The notes: generated by a model from the letters alone, not told the origin. A DNA stretch of 64,000 nucleotides from Allosphingosinicella sp042666435 (GCF_042666435.1 NZ_JBHTDC010000001.1:1488001-1552000); one strand, 5' to 3'. Shown: positions 17,488-26,091, counted from the stretch's first letter. Program-made: numbers and translations.

Positions 17488-19305
17488 TTGGACTCTTCAA
17501 TTATCGTTGGCTGGGCGCTCATCGTCGCTCTTTTGACCATTCTCTGGGTGCTTGTCTGCATCCCCGCCTTCGCCCTCCTTGCCGGCTGGCGTCGTATCGG
17601 CACCGAGTCGCCGGCTGAAACTGCCCGCTGGTTTCTCGACCGGCGCCCCGACATCGCGCGCCATTATTCCGCATTCCGAGTCCGCTTCGCTGCTGCCGCC
17701 GACACTCTGAGTGGCGCCACCGTCCGCGTGATGGTCGACCGCCTGCATCGCCGCCTCCGCCGCAACCTCGCCGCAATACGCGCCGAGATCGACCGCCGCC
17801 TCCAGCGCATCTCCTCCGCATCCACGGCGCGCGAAGGAGGCACGCTCGTCGACCTGCTCCAAAGCTTTAAGGCGGACACCGATCGCGCCCTCGAATTTGG
17901 CACCCTCGAGGACGGCTTCGTCGACAACAGCGTGGCTCGCTCCAAGGCGCGCCTCTCGGCGAGCCTTGCCATTGCTTTCGCCCTCATCATCGCAGCCGCC
18001 AACTTCGGCCTGCTCTACATGTTCTTCAACGAGGCATACCCCGGACGTATTCCCTATCTCGACATAAAACTCGCTGTCGCCCTCGCCCTCTTCTTCCCTC
18101 TAGTCGAAGCAGCCGCAGGCGTCGCCGGAGAGATCCTAAACAGCTCGAGCACCTCCGCGCTCATCAGGAGCGTGGGCGTTGCCGTCATCGTAGCGGTCAT
18201 GGTAGCCCTTGGCGCCCTCGAATTCGTCATCTTTTACCAATTATTCGGTGAGCTCTTCCGCTCCCTGGAGGCGTTCCCACGCGACTCACTCATGCACACC
18301 CTCGTCGCACTTGTCGGCGCGGCACTCACCGTTCTCCAGGCCATCTTCGGGTTCGTCGCGGCCCGCAGCCTCCTCCACCTCCGCGAACTCGGCACTTACA
18401 TAAGCATCCGCGATCAGGTGGCCGACGCCCGCGCCTTCGTCGACGGCCTTGAGTCCCGCTACGCCGCCATCGACAACGCCGCCGCCGGCGCGGCCCGTTC
18501 GATCGACGAACTTGCTGCCCAGCTCCGCGGCCGCGGTGAAGCGGAGCTGCCTGTGGCTTCCGCGCTCGCCGAGCAGCGCGACGCGCTCCGCGCCGCAATC
18601 GATGAGGTCAACCCGGAGAAATGGCCGGCCGACGTCGCCGCCTCCGACGCCGACCGCACCTCGATCGCCGCCCAGGCTTGGCTCTTCCCGATCCTAGTCC
18701 TCGCCGCCCTCGCCTTCTTCACGCTCGCCGCCGGCGCCACGATCGAGCGCAGCGCCGTCGCCGGCCCCGACGCCTGGCTGGAAGGAATCCTCGTCGCCTT
18801 CGCCGCGGGCATCGCCGCTATCATTGCCGGGGCTCACCTTTTCGACCGCGCTACTCTCGCCTATCAGTCCGGTGACGAATGGCGGGATGCCATTTCGCCG
18901 CGCGATAGCGCCTTTCGCGTGTTCGCCCTCGTTATCCTCGTCATCGCTTCGATCGGCACCCTCTGGCTCTGCATCCACGCCGACGGTTGGCTTGGCCTCG
19001 CCGAGGGCCTTCTTCTCGTCGCGATCCTCCTCGCGCTCGCCGTCGCCGGTTCGTATCTCGATTTGCTCCTGCGCGGCCTCGCCTTCCTCGCCGTCGTGCT
19101 CGGTCTGGCCATAGTCCTCACTTTCCTGATGCTCGTCCTCTCTGCCTGGACCGCCCTCCTCGTCTTCGGCGCGATCCTCGCGTTCCTCGTGCACGCACTC
19201 GCCGCCCTGCTCGCCTGGCCCCTCGCCTGGGCACTGTCACTCCGCAGCGACCGCAACTCGGCGCAAGCGTCCGCTTCGACACGCATGCCAACTCGTGCGG
19301 CATGA
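17488..19305 (+). CDS. Polytopic membrane protein, first gene of an unassigned five-gene operon
   Basis: I choose the TTG at 17488 because AGGGGG lies 6 bp before it; a TTG at 17458 is in frame and no ATG is available nearby. The protein (~605 aa) opens with a membrane segment (IIVGWALIVALLTILWVLV). A soluble helical segment follows (about 45-150). Next come about four membrane helices (for example LAIAFALIIAAANFGLLYMF), a coiled-coil-like segment (about 330-395), and six or more further helices to the end. No transporter signature is visible. Its stop codon overlaps the next start (ATGA), so it is translationally coupled to a lipoprotein. Unknown function; probably a membrane scaffold or channel. 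Confidence 0.65.
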   Translation: MDSSIIVGWALIVALLTILWVLVCIPAFALLAGWRRIGTESPAETARWFLDRRPDIARHYSAFRVRFAAAADTLSGATVRVMVDRLHRRLRRNLAAIRAEIDRRLQRISSASTAREGGTLVDLLQSFKADTDRALEFGTLEDGFVDNSVARSKARLSASLAIAFALIIAAANFGLLYMFFNEAYPGRIPYLDIKLAVALALFFPLVEAAAGVAGEILNSSSTSALIRSVGVAVIVAVMVALGALEFVIFYQLFGELFRSLEAFPRDSLMHTLVALVGAALTVLQAIFGFVAARSLLHLRELGTYISIRDQVADARAFVDGLESRYAAIDNAAAGAARSIDELAAQLRGRGEAELPVASALAEQRDALRAAIDEVNPEKWPADVAASDADRTSIAAQAWLFPILVLAALAFFTLAAGATIERSAVAGPDAWLEGILVAFAAGIAAIIAGAHLFDRATLAYQSGDEWRDAISPRDSAFRVFALVILVIASIGTLWLCIHADGWLGLAEGLLLVAILLALAVAGSYLDLLLRGLAFLAVVLGLAIVLTFLMLVLSAWTALLVFGAILAFLVHALAALLAWPLAWALSLRSDRNSAQASASTRMPTRAA

Positions 19306-20060
19306 GCGTCCGCATTGGCCTCCTCGTCTTCGCACTCGCCCTCGCCGGCTGCGATGGGCGCGATAACACCAACTCCACCGAAGGTGACGGCCGTCGCCCC
19401 GAATCCGCCATCTCGGTCCTTGTCGATCTCTCTGAGACTTGGCACAACCCGATCTCCCGCGCCCTCAACCAGCGCCTCTTCGGCAACGTCGGCACCGCCA
19501 TTGCCCGCTCCGCCTACGACCTCCCCTTGCCCCTTTCCGTCCGCTACCACATTATCGGCAGTGGCAGCCTCGGCCGCCAGGCGCCCTGCGCCGCCGACTT
19601 CGCGCCCAGCACGTTCTCGATCGGGGAGACCCCGCCCGGCACCATCCGCGATCGCGATCAGTTCCGCCGCTACATCGCAGTCGACTGCCCCGAACTCCTC
19701 CTCGCCCAGCCGGCTGAGCCAGCCACCGAGATAAGCGCCGCGATTGTCAGCGCCCACCGCGCGGCCGCCCTGCTCGCCCCATCCGCCCCGCGCACCTTCA
19801 TCCTCCTTTCAGACTTCAAAGAAGAAGCCGCCGCCATGCCTGCGCTTGGAGCTCTCGACCTCCGTGGCATTCGTTTCCTCTTGGTCTATCGCACCCTTCC
19901 CGAAGACAGGCAGCAGCCTGACGCGCAGGACGCGCGCCTCGCCATCTGGCAAAGGCGCCTCGAAGCAAGTGGCGCCGCCGTCATTCTCGTCGACGAAAAC
20001 GCCGTGCTTTCGTCCTTCACCGACTTTCAGGCCCTAATCGGACGAAATCATGCCCGCTGA
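19302..20060 (+). CDS. Putative lipoprotein with vWA-like fold (operon gene 2)
   Basis: The ATG at 19302 overlaps the previous stop (ATGA). The N-terminus is a lipoprotein signal: RIGLLVFALALAGC, with the lipidated cysteine near residue 17. The mature part starts with SAISVLVDLSETW; D-L-S-E-T resembles the DxSxS/T metal-site motif of von Willebrand A domains. Later strands include RTFILLSDFKEE and IRFLLVYRTLPED, again vWA-like, ending with VILVDENAVLSSF. It probably sits on the periplasmic face of a membrane. The gene overlaps the next by 11 bp. The vWA assignment is fold inference from motifs only. Confidence 0.6.
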   Translation: MSVRIGLLVFALALAGCDGRDNTNSTEGDGRRPESAISVLVDLSETWHNPISRALNQRLFGNVGTAIARSAYDLPLPLSVRYHIIGSGSLGRQAPCAADFAPSTFSIGETPPGTIRDRDQFRRYIAVDCPELLLAQPAEPATEISAAIVSAHRAAALLAPSAPRTFILLSDFKEEAAAMPALGALDLRGIRFLLVYRTLPEDRQQPDAQDARLAIWQRRLEASGAAVILVDENAVLSSFTDFQALIGRNHAR

Positions 20061-21543
20061 CGACGACAGTCCCGCTCAGGCCGACCCGCGCCGCCGCCGC
20101 GGCGCTAAGGTCACTCGCGTCGGGCCGCCCCAAGGCGGGCCCGCCACGACCGGCGTGCCATCAATGCCCGAGGCCGACGCTCGGCCAATGGATTTCGAGA
20201 CAACTACACCCTCTCCACTACGCGGCGACCCCGGCCGCCGCCTCCAGTCCGCCTTCCTCCTTGCCGCGTTGATCGGCTTCATCGCCGCCCTCCTCGGCCT
20301 CGTCCCGCAAGTAGCGTGGGCGGGCTTCGCCGGTCCGCTTGTCACTATCGTCGGTTTTTACTGGTGGGGCCATCACGCCGGTCTCGACGACCGCGGCGAC
20401 ACGCGCCAGCGTTTCGCCGACTCCTGCTACTTCCTCGGATTCCTCCTCACCATGAGCGCCATGCTCATTGGCTTCTTCCCAGCGGGCATGTTGGGCCATG
20501 AGCTTACCAGCCAGGGCATCCTCCGCCACTTCTCCATGGCCCTAGGCGCCACCGCCCTCGGCCTGGTCTTCCGCATCGTCGCCCTTCAGGGCGGCCGTTC
20601 AATCGACGAAGATGTCGCCGAAGTCGAAGCCGAACTCCGCGACTACGCCCGAACTGTCTCCCGCGAAGCCCGCGCTATTGGCGTTAACCTCGCCGAAGCT
20701 CGCGCTGGCCTCGCTGCCCACGGCACCGACCTCGCCACTTTCGTCTCCACTGAGGCCCGCGCCGCCCTCGGGCAAGCTCTTGACACTCTCCGCACCAGCG
20801 CCTCCGAGATCGCGGCTGAACTCGCCGTCCAATCCGCGGCTCTGCGCGCGTCAGCCCACGCAATCGACGAAACTGTCCGTGCCCGCGCCGTTGAGCTCGG
20901 CGACGCCGAGTCCCGCTCCGCCGAAGCCGGCCAGCGCCTCGAGACGTCTCTTGTCCGCACCGCCGACGCCGCCGGCGCCCTCCACGACGCCCTGGCCACC
21001 CTACAGATCCGCGTTGCCGCCTCAATCGGCGAAGCCACTGGCGCCATAACTCGCCTGTCCGTTTCCTTCGAAGCCGCCGCTGCGCTCGCCCCCGATTTGG
21101 AATCGCGCGCCGGTGATCTAGACACCCGCCTCACCGCGGTTCACGCTGGCCTCGCCGCAGTCGAAAGCGGCGTCGATCGCATCGAAGCCGGTGTTGGAGC
21201 CGCCGGAACCGCTCTCACCGCCGCAGCGTCTCGCGTTGAAGCGACAGCAGTCAAAATCGATTCCGAGGGGGAGGTTGCCCTTGACCGCCTCCGCGAAGCC
21301 ACGGCCGCGGCCGGCGAGCGCATCGCCGCACTCGGCGCCGACGCGATCGACCGCCTCGGCCGCGAAAGCGCCGAGCGGCTCAACCGCCAGTTCCAGGAGG
21401 GGCAGGACGTCATGGCCCCGCTCCGCGCTCAGGCAGACGAATTCGAGCGCCGGATCGCCGCCGCCACGGGCGCCTTCACGACCATCGTTGACCGCTTCGC
21501 CGCCGACCTCGCGGCGCTCCACCGGGAAGTGAATCAGCGTTGA
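20050..21543 (+). CDS. Four-helix membrane protein with long coiled-coil tail, ZorA/MotA-like architecture (operon gene 3)
   Basis: 497 residues. Residues 1-65 are polar. Residues about 65-190 contain about four membrane helices (LQSAFLLAALIGFIAALLG, GPLVTIVGFYWWG, CYFLGFLLTMSAMLIG, FSMALGATALGLVFRIVAL). The remaining ~300 residues are almost pure Ala/Glu/Arg heptads (IDEDVAEVEAELRDYARTV onward), predicting a long cytoplasmic coiled coil. ZorA of the Zorya defence system and MotA/ExbB-like proton-channel proteins share this layout of a few helices plus a long tail, but I see no diagnostic motif proving homology. It overlaps its neighbours by 11 and 4 bp. Confidence 0.6.
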   Translation: MPADDDSPAQADPRRRRGAKVTRVGPPQGGPATTGVPSMPEADARPMDFETTTPSPLRGDPGRRLQSAFLLAALIGFIAALLGLVPQVAWAGFAGPLVTIVGFYWWGHHAGLDDRGDTRQRFADSCYFLGFLLTMSAMLIGFFPAGMLGHELTSQGILRHFSMALGATALGLVFRIVALQGGRSIDEDVAEVEAELRDYARTVSREARAIGVNLAEARAGLAAHGTDLATFVSTEARAALGQALDTLRTSASEIAAELAVQSAALRASAHAIDETVRARAVELGDAESRSAEAGQRLETSLVRTADAAGALHDALATLQIRVAASIGEATGAITRLSVSFEAAAALAPDLESRAGDLDTRLTAVHAGLAAVESGVDRIEAGVGAAGTALTAAASRVEATAVKIDSEGEVALDRLREATAAAGERIAALGADAIDRLGRESAERLNRQFQEGQDVMAPLRAQADEFERRIAAATGAFTTIVDRFAADLAALHREVNQR

Positions 21544-22304
21544 AGAGCCGCGCCGCCGCCGAACGTCACGACCAGAACGAACAGGTCGTCACCTTCACCC
21601 TCGTCGAATTCCTCACCGCTTTGGTCTTCATTGCCATGGCTCTCGGCCTAATCCTCAGGAGCGAGGCGCTGCGGGATCTCGACCCGGACCAGGAGAAGAT
21701 GCAACACCTCCGCACTCAACTCGCGGAGCGCGACCGCCGCATTCGTGACCTAACTCGCGAGGTCAGCCTCCTCCAGGCCGAGATTGAAGCTCAGCGCAGC
21801 TTGGTCCGCCGTCTTATGAGTCAGGCCGGCATGACCCTTCCGCCTGACGAGCATGTGGTCCTCTCCCGCGCCGACTATGATCGCATTCGCAACGCCGTGC
21901 TCGTCTCCCGGGATCAGCAAAGCCAAATCGCCGATCTTCTCCGCCAGATTGCCGCTCTACGCGGTGGCGGCGGCACCGACCTTCCCCGCTGCACCACCAA
22001 CCCAGGCATGCTCATCAGCATTCGTCTCAACGGGGACGGAAGTTTTTCCGCTGCCCCCGCTTGGCCTGCCGAATCCTCGGCCGCAGTATCCCAGATCGAC
22101 GGCCTGAGCGATCTCATAAGCGCTGGCGCAATGACGCGCGCAACCTTCCTCCGGCATGCGTCCCGTGTCGACGCCTGGGGCGAACGCCAGGCACTCTCCT
22201 GCGCCTTTAACGCCGTCGTCACCCGCGGCCACGGCAATCTAGACCTTTACCTGCGCCAGCTTTCTGCCGTCGAACAGCACTTCTATGTCCGACGCGCTCG
22301 CTGA
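21540..22304 (+). CDS. Single-pass membrane protein with coiled coil, ZorB/MotB-like position (operon gene 4)
   Basis: TTG start at 21540 overlapping the previous stop (TTGA). Residues about 17-40 (TFTLVEFLTALVFIAMALGL) form one membrane helix after a polar N-terminus, followed by a parallel coiled coil (about 48-95, HLRTQLAERDRRIRDLTREV). The C-terminal ~110 residues form a small globular domain with two cysteines (LPRC.., ALSCAFNAV). A single helix plus a periplasmic domain fits a MotB/ZorB-like partner of the preceding gene, but no OmpA-like peptidoglycan motif (NxxLSxxRA) is seen, so the partner role is inference. Confidence 0.6.
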   Translation: MKSRAAAERHDQNEQVVTFTLVEFLTALVFIAMALGLILRSEALRDLDPDQEKMQHLRTQLAERDRRIRDLTREVSLLQAEIEAQRSLVRRLMSQAGMTLPPDEHVVLSRADYDRIRNAVLVSRDQQSQIADLLRQIAALRGGGGTDLPRCTTNPGMLISIRLNGDGSFSAAPAWPAESSAAVSQIDGLSDLISAGAMTRATFLRHASRVDAWGERQALSCAFNAVVTRGHGNLDLYLRQLSAVEQHFYVRRAR

Positions 22305-22611
22305 GTCGCTCGCCCGCCTCAACCGCGAAGCCGCCGCGATCATCGACGCCCTTCGCCGTGCTCGCGCGCCCGGATCCGTTCCGCGCCCGGCAGCCCTGCC
22401 TCAATCTGCTACGCCCGAACCCGCACCCCATTGGACACCCGCCCTTCCACTTGGACTCACCCCTGATCAGCCAAGCGCCGAACGACCTCTCATCCCCCCG
22501 GGGTCTCCCCACGAAGAACTCCTCACGCCGGAACCGCCGCCACCCGCCGTCCGCACCTTCGCCGCCTACGTTGGCGGCCTCGTCAGCCTTCTCTTCCGGC
22601 GCGGAAGCTGA
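22285..22611 (+). CDS. Small Pro-rich protein with C-terminal hydrophobic tail (operon gene 5)
   Basis: ATG at 22285, overlapping the previous gene by 20 bp in another frame. 108 residues: a short N-terminal helix (ALAESLARLNREAAAIIDAL), a long Pro-rich middle (about 30-85, for example PAALPQSATPEPAPHW), and a short hydrophobic end (TFAAYVGGLVSLLFRRGS) that may touch the membrane. No family recognised. It is the last gene of the operon; about 200 bp without a gene follow. Confidence 0.5.
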   Translation: MSDALAESLARLNREAAAIIDALRRARAPGSVPRPAALPQSATPEPAPHWTPALPLGLTPDQPSAERPLIPPGSPHEELLTPEPPPPAVRTFAAYVGGLVSLLFRRGS

Positions 22612-22818
22612 CCAACGCCGGTGGATGGACAAACGAGCAGGCGCCCCGCCTGTTAGGGAGCATCCTGGTGATAGGTGCCCTCGGTCCGTAGGACTTCTAT
22701 ATCCGGGGTGGGATCCTGGCACCCTTGTATGGGATCGCAGCCATATATTTGCGCATGAGCAATTCGAGGTCGAGCGATCGGCGACTCTCGCTACATTCCG
22801 TGGCTCAAGGAGATGCTC

Positions 22819-22968
22819 ATGTCGGAGCGCAAGTTCGAGGTCAGCGGGACCGACGACGACGGCGATGTTTGGACATTCTCGACCACCGATCGGGAGCGAG
22901 CGAATGGCGTTTTCGCACAGATGCGGGAAGATTTTACCGAGGTGAAGCTGCGGGTGGGGAACGGATAA
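22819..22968 (+). CDS. Small hypothetical protein (49 aa)
   Basis: The ATG at 22819 has AAGGAG exactly 6 bp upstream, a better fit than the in-frame ATG at 22813. The peptide begins MSERKFEVSGTDDDGDVWTF and continues with a helix-like RERANGVFAQMREDFTEVKL stretch. It is acidic and soluble, with no known domain. The codon pattern and ribosome site favour a real gene. Flanks 22612-22818 and 22969-23193 hold nothing I can support. Confidence 0.5.
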   Translation: MSERKFEVSGTDDDGDVWTFSTTDRERANGVFAQMREDFTEVKLRVGNG

Positions 22969-23193
22969 TCTTCCTCAGCATCATGTTACCGGGACTCCGA
23001 AGGTGAGAGCGTGCTCATCCCGCAAGACGGGACGTCCACAGATCGAGAGAGAGAACGCGACGCCCGTTCCGCTCGGGCACTACATTCACGACCTTCAAGG
23101 GCACTGCGACCCTTCCGGCGCGGCATCAGTCACAGCTTCATGGCGACCCCCCTCTAGTCTAGGATAGTGCGCCTAATTTGCCGTGTCGCCGAA

Positions 23194-23442
23194 TCACCTT
23201 TTCAGTCCGAGCTGGTCGTAAATCCCCGCCATGGCATTGGTGAGCGACTGGCGGCGGCCGAACACGATACAGTCTCGCGTGTCGGGCGGCGGCGTAGTGG
23301 CGTCCCGCCAAAAATTGTCGAACGGCCAACGCTCCTTCGCGCCGTTCGCCAGAAAGGCTAGCAGGAACCGCAGCATCACGCTCTTCTCCACCGGCCTCTC
23401 CTGGCATTGTCGATATACGTCCTCCAGCGCATAAAGCGCCAT
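23194..23442 (-). CDS. Small hypothetical protein (82 aa)
   Basis: The sequence looks protein-like: helical N-terminus (MALYALEDVYRQCQERPVEK), hydrophobic helix (SVMLRFLLAFLANGA), then PFDNFWRDATTPP and a C-terminal QSLTNAMAGIYDQLGLKR. No known family. Its ATG (23440-23442) shares the tetranucleotide CATG with the start of the oppositely directed 66-residue gene, so either one of the two starts is wrong or the pair is transcribed from promoters lying inside each other. Confidence 0.5.
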   Translation of the reverse strand: MALYALEDVYRQCQERPVEKSVMLRFLLAFLANGAKERWPFDNFWRDATTPPPDTRDCIVFGRRQSLTNAMAGIYDQLGLKR

Positions 23443-23641
23443 GTCGCGGAGGGCATTGGGAACGAAACTAGAACAGAGCGACCGCGACTGGAAGCTGATT
23501 GAGAGCCTTCCGGTCGAGGAACGCCCGTTCCGCTTTCGCTGGGCGGACGGCGCGGAGACGGAGATGGCCGGCTTCGATCCGGTGATGTGGGGAGAGGACG
23601 GCCACCGGCCCGAGCCCCTGATCGAATGGCAGGATCTGTGA
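23441..23641 (+). CDS. Small hypothetical protein (66 aa)
   Basis: The product includes SDRDWKLIESLPVEERPFRF and WADGAETEMAGFDPVMWGED, a compact acidic sequence with several tryptophans. No family recognised. An in-frame TTG at 23456 is an alternative start that would avoid the CATG overlap with the divergent gene. The stop codon overlaps the next gene (GTGA). Confidence 0.5.
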   Translation: MSRRALGTKLEQSDRDWKLIESLPVEERPFRFRWADGAETEMAGFDPVMWGEDGHRPEPLIEWQDL

Positions 23642-23736
23642 CGCGGCGAGCGCCTGCGGGCTACAGGCGAATTGACCGGATCGCTGGCTTGGTCGCCATC
23701 CTGGTCATGGCCTGGATTCTCTGGAACATCGTTTGA
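23638..23736 (+). CDS. Tiny single-pass membrane protein (32 aa)
   Basis: A GTG start overlaps the stop of the 66-residue gene (GTGA). The peptide has a basic N-terminus (TRRAPAGYRRIDR) followed by one hydrophobic helix (IAGLVAILVMAWILWNIV) reaching the C-terminus, a positive-inside topology. Such minute hydrophobic proteins may be structural or regulatory membrane peptides or type I toxin-like; nothing here decides it. Confidence 0.4.
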   Translation: MTRRAPAGYRRIDRIAGLVAILVMAWILWNIV

Positions 23737-23817
23737 CGCTCGCGGCTAGAGCGCCAAACTGACCGGAGGGAGCCGTCGCGGATTGACTCCAGCGACGGCC
23801 CGGCCTTTCGTCGGGCC

Positions 23818-24417
23818 ATGTGCAACCGCTTCCGCCAGGTGAAAACGAAGGAGAACCTATCTCTCATCTTCAACGCGCGCCCGCTGCTTGATCGTCCTGA
23901 GCCTCGCGCTGAGCTTTATCCGAAATATCCCGGCGCGGTGATCCGCAAGGAAGAAGGCCAACGAGTCCTCGACGTGATGCCGTGGGGCATCCCGCTCAGC
24001 ATGAAGGGCAAAAGCGGCCAGCCGCTGGCGCCCAAGCCCGTTACCAACGTCCGCAACCTCGTCAGCGGCTTCTGGAAGTCGACGATCGCGCGCGCCGAGT
24101 GGCGCTGCCTGGTGCCTTTCACGAGCTTCGCCGAGCCGAAACCCGGCAAGGGCGACGACGGCCGCCCGGCCTGCTGGTGGTTCAATCTGCCTGCGAACGA
24201 GGTGGCAGCCTTTGCGGGCATCTGGCGGCCGTCACAATGGGGCGACGTGTTCGCCTTCCTCACCTGCGAACCGAACCCTCTGGTGGAGCCGCTTCACCCC
24301 AAGGCCATGCCGGTGATCCTGGACCCCGAGGACTATGACCGCTGGCTCGACGGCGACTATGACGACGTATGTTCGTTGGCAGCGCCGTTCCCATCGCAGC
24401 TAATGGCGGTGTCATGA
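23818..24417 (+). CDS. SRAP (YedK/HMCES-family) abasic-site processing protein
   Basis: 199 residues, a little short for the family. The start MCNRF places the catalytic Cys at position 2 after Met removal; it forms a thiazolidine crosslink with abasic sites in single-stranded DNA. Other family marks are GAVIRKEEG, VMPWGIPL, the conserved asparagine/arginine segment NVRNL (usually NARSE), RCLVPFTSFAEP, FAGIW and the histidine motif HPKAMPVIL near residue 160. The protein protects replication forks from abasic lesions. I see no LexA-type box directly upstream. It converges with, and overlaps by 6 bp, the 65-residue gene on the other strand. Confidence 0.88.
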   Translation: MCNRFRQVKTKENLSLIFNARPLLDRPEPRAELYPKYPGAVIRKEEGQRVLDVMPWGIPLSMKGKSGQPLAPKPVTNVRNLVSGFWKSTIARAEWRCLVPFTSFAEPKPGKGDDGRPACWWFNLPANEVAAFAGIWRPSQWGDVFAFLTCEPNPLVEPLHPKAMPVILDPEDYDRWLDGDYDDVCSLAAPFPSQLMAVS

Positions 24418-24609
24418 ACCAGTCGCGTCAATTTCAGGCGACTCCCTCTGCTGGGTTCCGTCTGAGGCCGGCCCATGGACGCGGTCGAGATAAATTCCAG
24501 CCATCGCATAGTGAGCGCGCACGGCGTTCGCGTGTGTCGCCTTCTGGGCCATTTCGACCTCCGATTCCGCCCGTCGCTCGAAATATTCCGTATCAACGTC
24601 CTGCCCCAC
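24412..24609 (-). CDS. Small acidic helical protein (65 aa)
   Basis: The product includes DTEYFERRAESEVEMAQKAT and NAVRAHYAMAGIYLDRVHG, a pattern of small helical proteins of the form YxxRAxxE..A..A....AH..LA..Y that I associate with alphaproteobacteria. No catalytic residues. It converges on the SRAP gene, overlapping by 6 bp. Function unknown. Confidence 0.55.
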   Translation of the reverse strand: MGQDVDTEYFERRAESEVEMAQKATHANAVRAHYAMAGIYLDRVHGPASDGTQQRESPEIDATGS

Positions 24610-24785
24610 GTCTCCTCCTTATCTGAGGGCTTCATTGCGCGAACAAAATCGCGTCGAACTGGCGCCTGGTTCCGCGAAAACTGACTAACCTGGCTTGGTC
24701 TGCGGGAGCTGTCGATTTCCAAGACAGCCTGGTTCAGCGTGAAGCTTGCGACGCGACAATTCCGTCGGAGCTTTCCTACAGCCTG

Positions 24786-25085
24786 TGTTCCCGCCCACCT
24801 GGATGTGATTGCGGCCCAGCGCCACGCCGTTCGGGGCTTCAGGATCGGCTAATAGACGATACTGTCGGCCGAGGAACCGATGCGTTTGACCGGCGACATA
24901 GAGAAGCTCAGGCGTGCGCGGTCGCAAGCGGTCGAAGCACGCCGGGATTTGAGGATCCACGCACCGCGCTTCCTGAGCCGTTCCTCGATAACGTCGAGCG
25001 GCGTGCCGGCAGGGGCGGCGATGTTGGCGTCGTCGGTGGACGCAGCTCATATGCGGGGAGCTCTCGGTTTCGAAATAAATTCGTG
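24786..25085 (-). pseudogene. Decayed YgjP-like (DUF45/M48) metallopeptidase fragment
   Basis: Two frames together match the N-terminal half of YgjP-like zinc peptidases. One frame (about 25085-24945) gives DDANIAAPAGTPLDVIEERL then RKRGAWILKS, with an internal TGA. A shift to another frame near 24940 gives CFDRLRPRTPELLYVAGQTH then RFLGRQYRLL. The zinc-binding HExxH half is missing. Intact relatives often sit beside type I restriction genes. The surrounding 24610-25374 holds no intact gene. Confidence 0.6.
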
Positions 25086-25374
25086 GCGGAAGGCCTGCGC
25101 GACATCGGCGTCTCGATGGGTAGCCTGCCACCGCGCCGCCCACACCTCGAATCGCGGGAAATTGCTCAACAGTTTTACACCAAGATTCAATCGAGTTCGA
25201 AGGCAGGGTTGATTGGCCAACCCCCAGCCGATTTTTTTCCGCCGTGCAAAAGGTCAGTTTTCGGGCGCCACGAGGCGATCCCAGTGTAGGGCAGATCTCC
25301 GATTGGTTGGCCATCTTTCCTGTCGGTCCTAGGCACAAGGGCAAGCACCCCAGTGCCCGGCATCTCACCAGTCG

Positions 25375-26091
25375 CTAGAGACGATACGGCGCGATTCGGT
25401 GGAACATGCCTTCGCGGGATGTGACGTTGAGCTTCGCGTAGAGCTGTCGAATGTGCGATCGCACCGTCTCGATGGACACGCTCAGGTGCCGGGCCACCTC
25501 GTCCGCGGTGTTGCCCTCGAGCATATCCCGCAGCACTCGATATTCGGTGGGCGTCAGCTGAAACGCCTTGTCCAAGTTCGCGAATTTCGCCGTGAACCCG
25601 CTGACGCTCGGGAAGAAGATCATTCCAAAGATGCGGCCGCCCACCGATCGGCCGATTTCCTGCACACGAAACAACAGATGCTCGTCGCCGTCCGCGCAGG
25701 GCAGGCAGAAGCTGTTCAGATCCTTTCCCGTTCCGTCGATGAATTCGATCATCGTCTCTTGCCGACCACGATCAGCGAAGCAGAGTTGACCCTTGTGGTT
25801 GGTGAGGCAGTCACGCCGGGCCAACAGCGCTTCGGCGGCCCGGTTTGTCCACAGCAGGTTGAGATGGGAATCGACGACGGCGCGCGGAAGGGGATCGCGG
25901 TCTGCCCAGCCGAGGAGGATATCGCCAAGCGACGTCCCCAGCGCGGCGGCGGCACGCCGGTCAATGGGAGGTTCCCCGGCGCGAGTAGTTGAACCGCCGG
26001 CATGCCCACTATCGCCACTCTCCCCATGCATGGAAGGATTCTCTCGCAATGGCGGTGTGCGTTGACGTATTATCGGCGCAGTAGCTGCCAT
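25375..26091 (-). CDS. LuxR-type transcriptional regulator with PAS-like sensory domain
   Basis: I use the ATG at 26091 (preceded by GGGGGTGG); a TTG at 26127 and an ATG at 26031 are in frame. About 238 residues. The middle (about 55-155) has a PAS-like sequence, DPLPRAVVDSHLNLLWTNRA, with ALLARRDCL and LLFRVQEIG. The C-terminus (about 175-238) is a LuxR/GerE helix-turn-helix: LTPTEYRVLRDMLEGNTADE then VARHLSVSIETVRSHIRQLY. No phosphoacceptor domain is present, so it likely senses a ligand directly. It is divergent from the MASE1 kinase gene across about 200 bp, a natural place for a shared regulatory region. Confidence 0.85.
   Translation of the reverse strand: MAATAPIIRQRTPPLRENPSMHGESGDSGHAGGSTTRAGEPPIDRRAAAALGTSLGDILLGWADRDPLPRAVVDSHLNLLWTNRAAEALLARRDCLTNHKGQLCFADRGRQETMIEFIDGTGKDLNSFCLPCADGDEHLLFRVQEIGRSVGGRIFGMIFFPSVSGFTAKFANLDKAFQLTPTEYRVLRDMLEGNTADEVARHLSVSIETVRSHIRQLYAKLNVTSREGMFHRIAPYRL

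Noticed and set aside
24685..25368. A 227-codon minus-strand frame taken as an intact gene
   Set aside because: Only residues about 144-194 resemble a YgjP-like protein and the matching upstream part is in another frame, so it is a decayed fragment.
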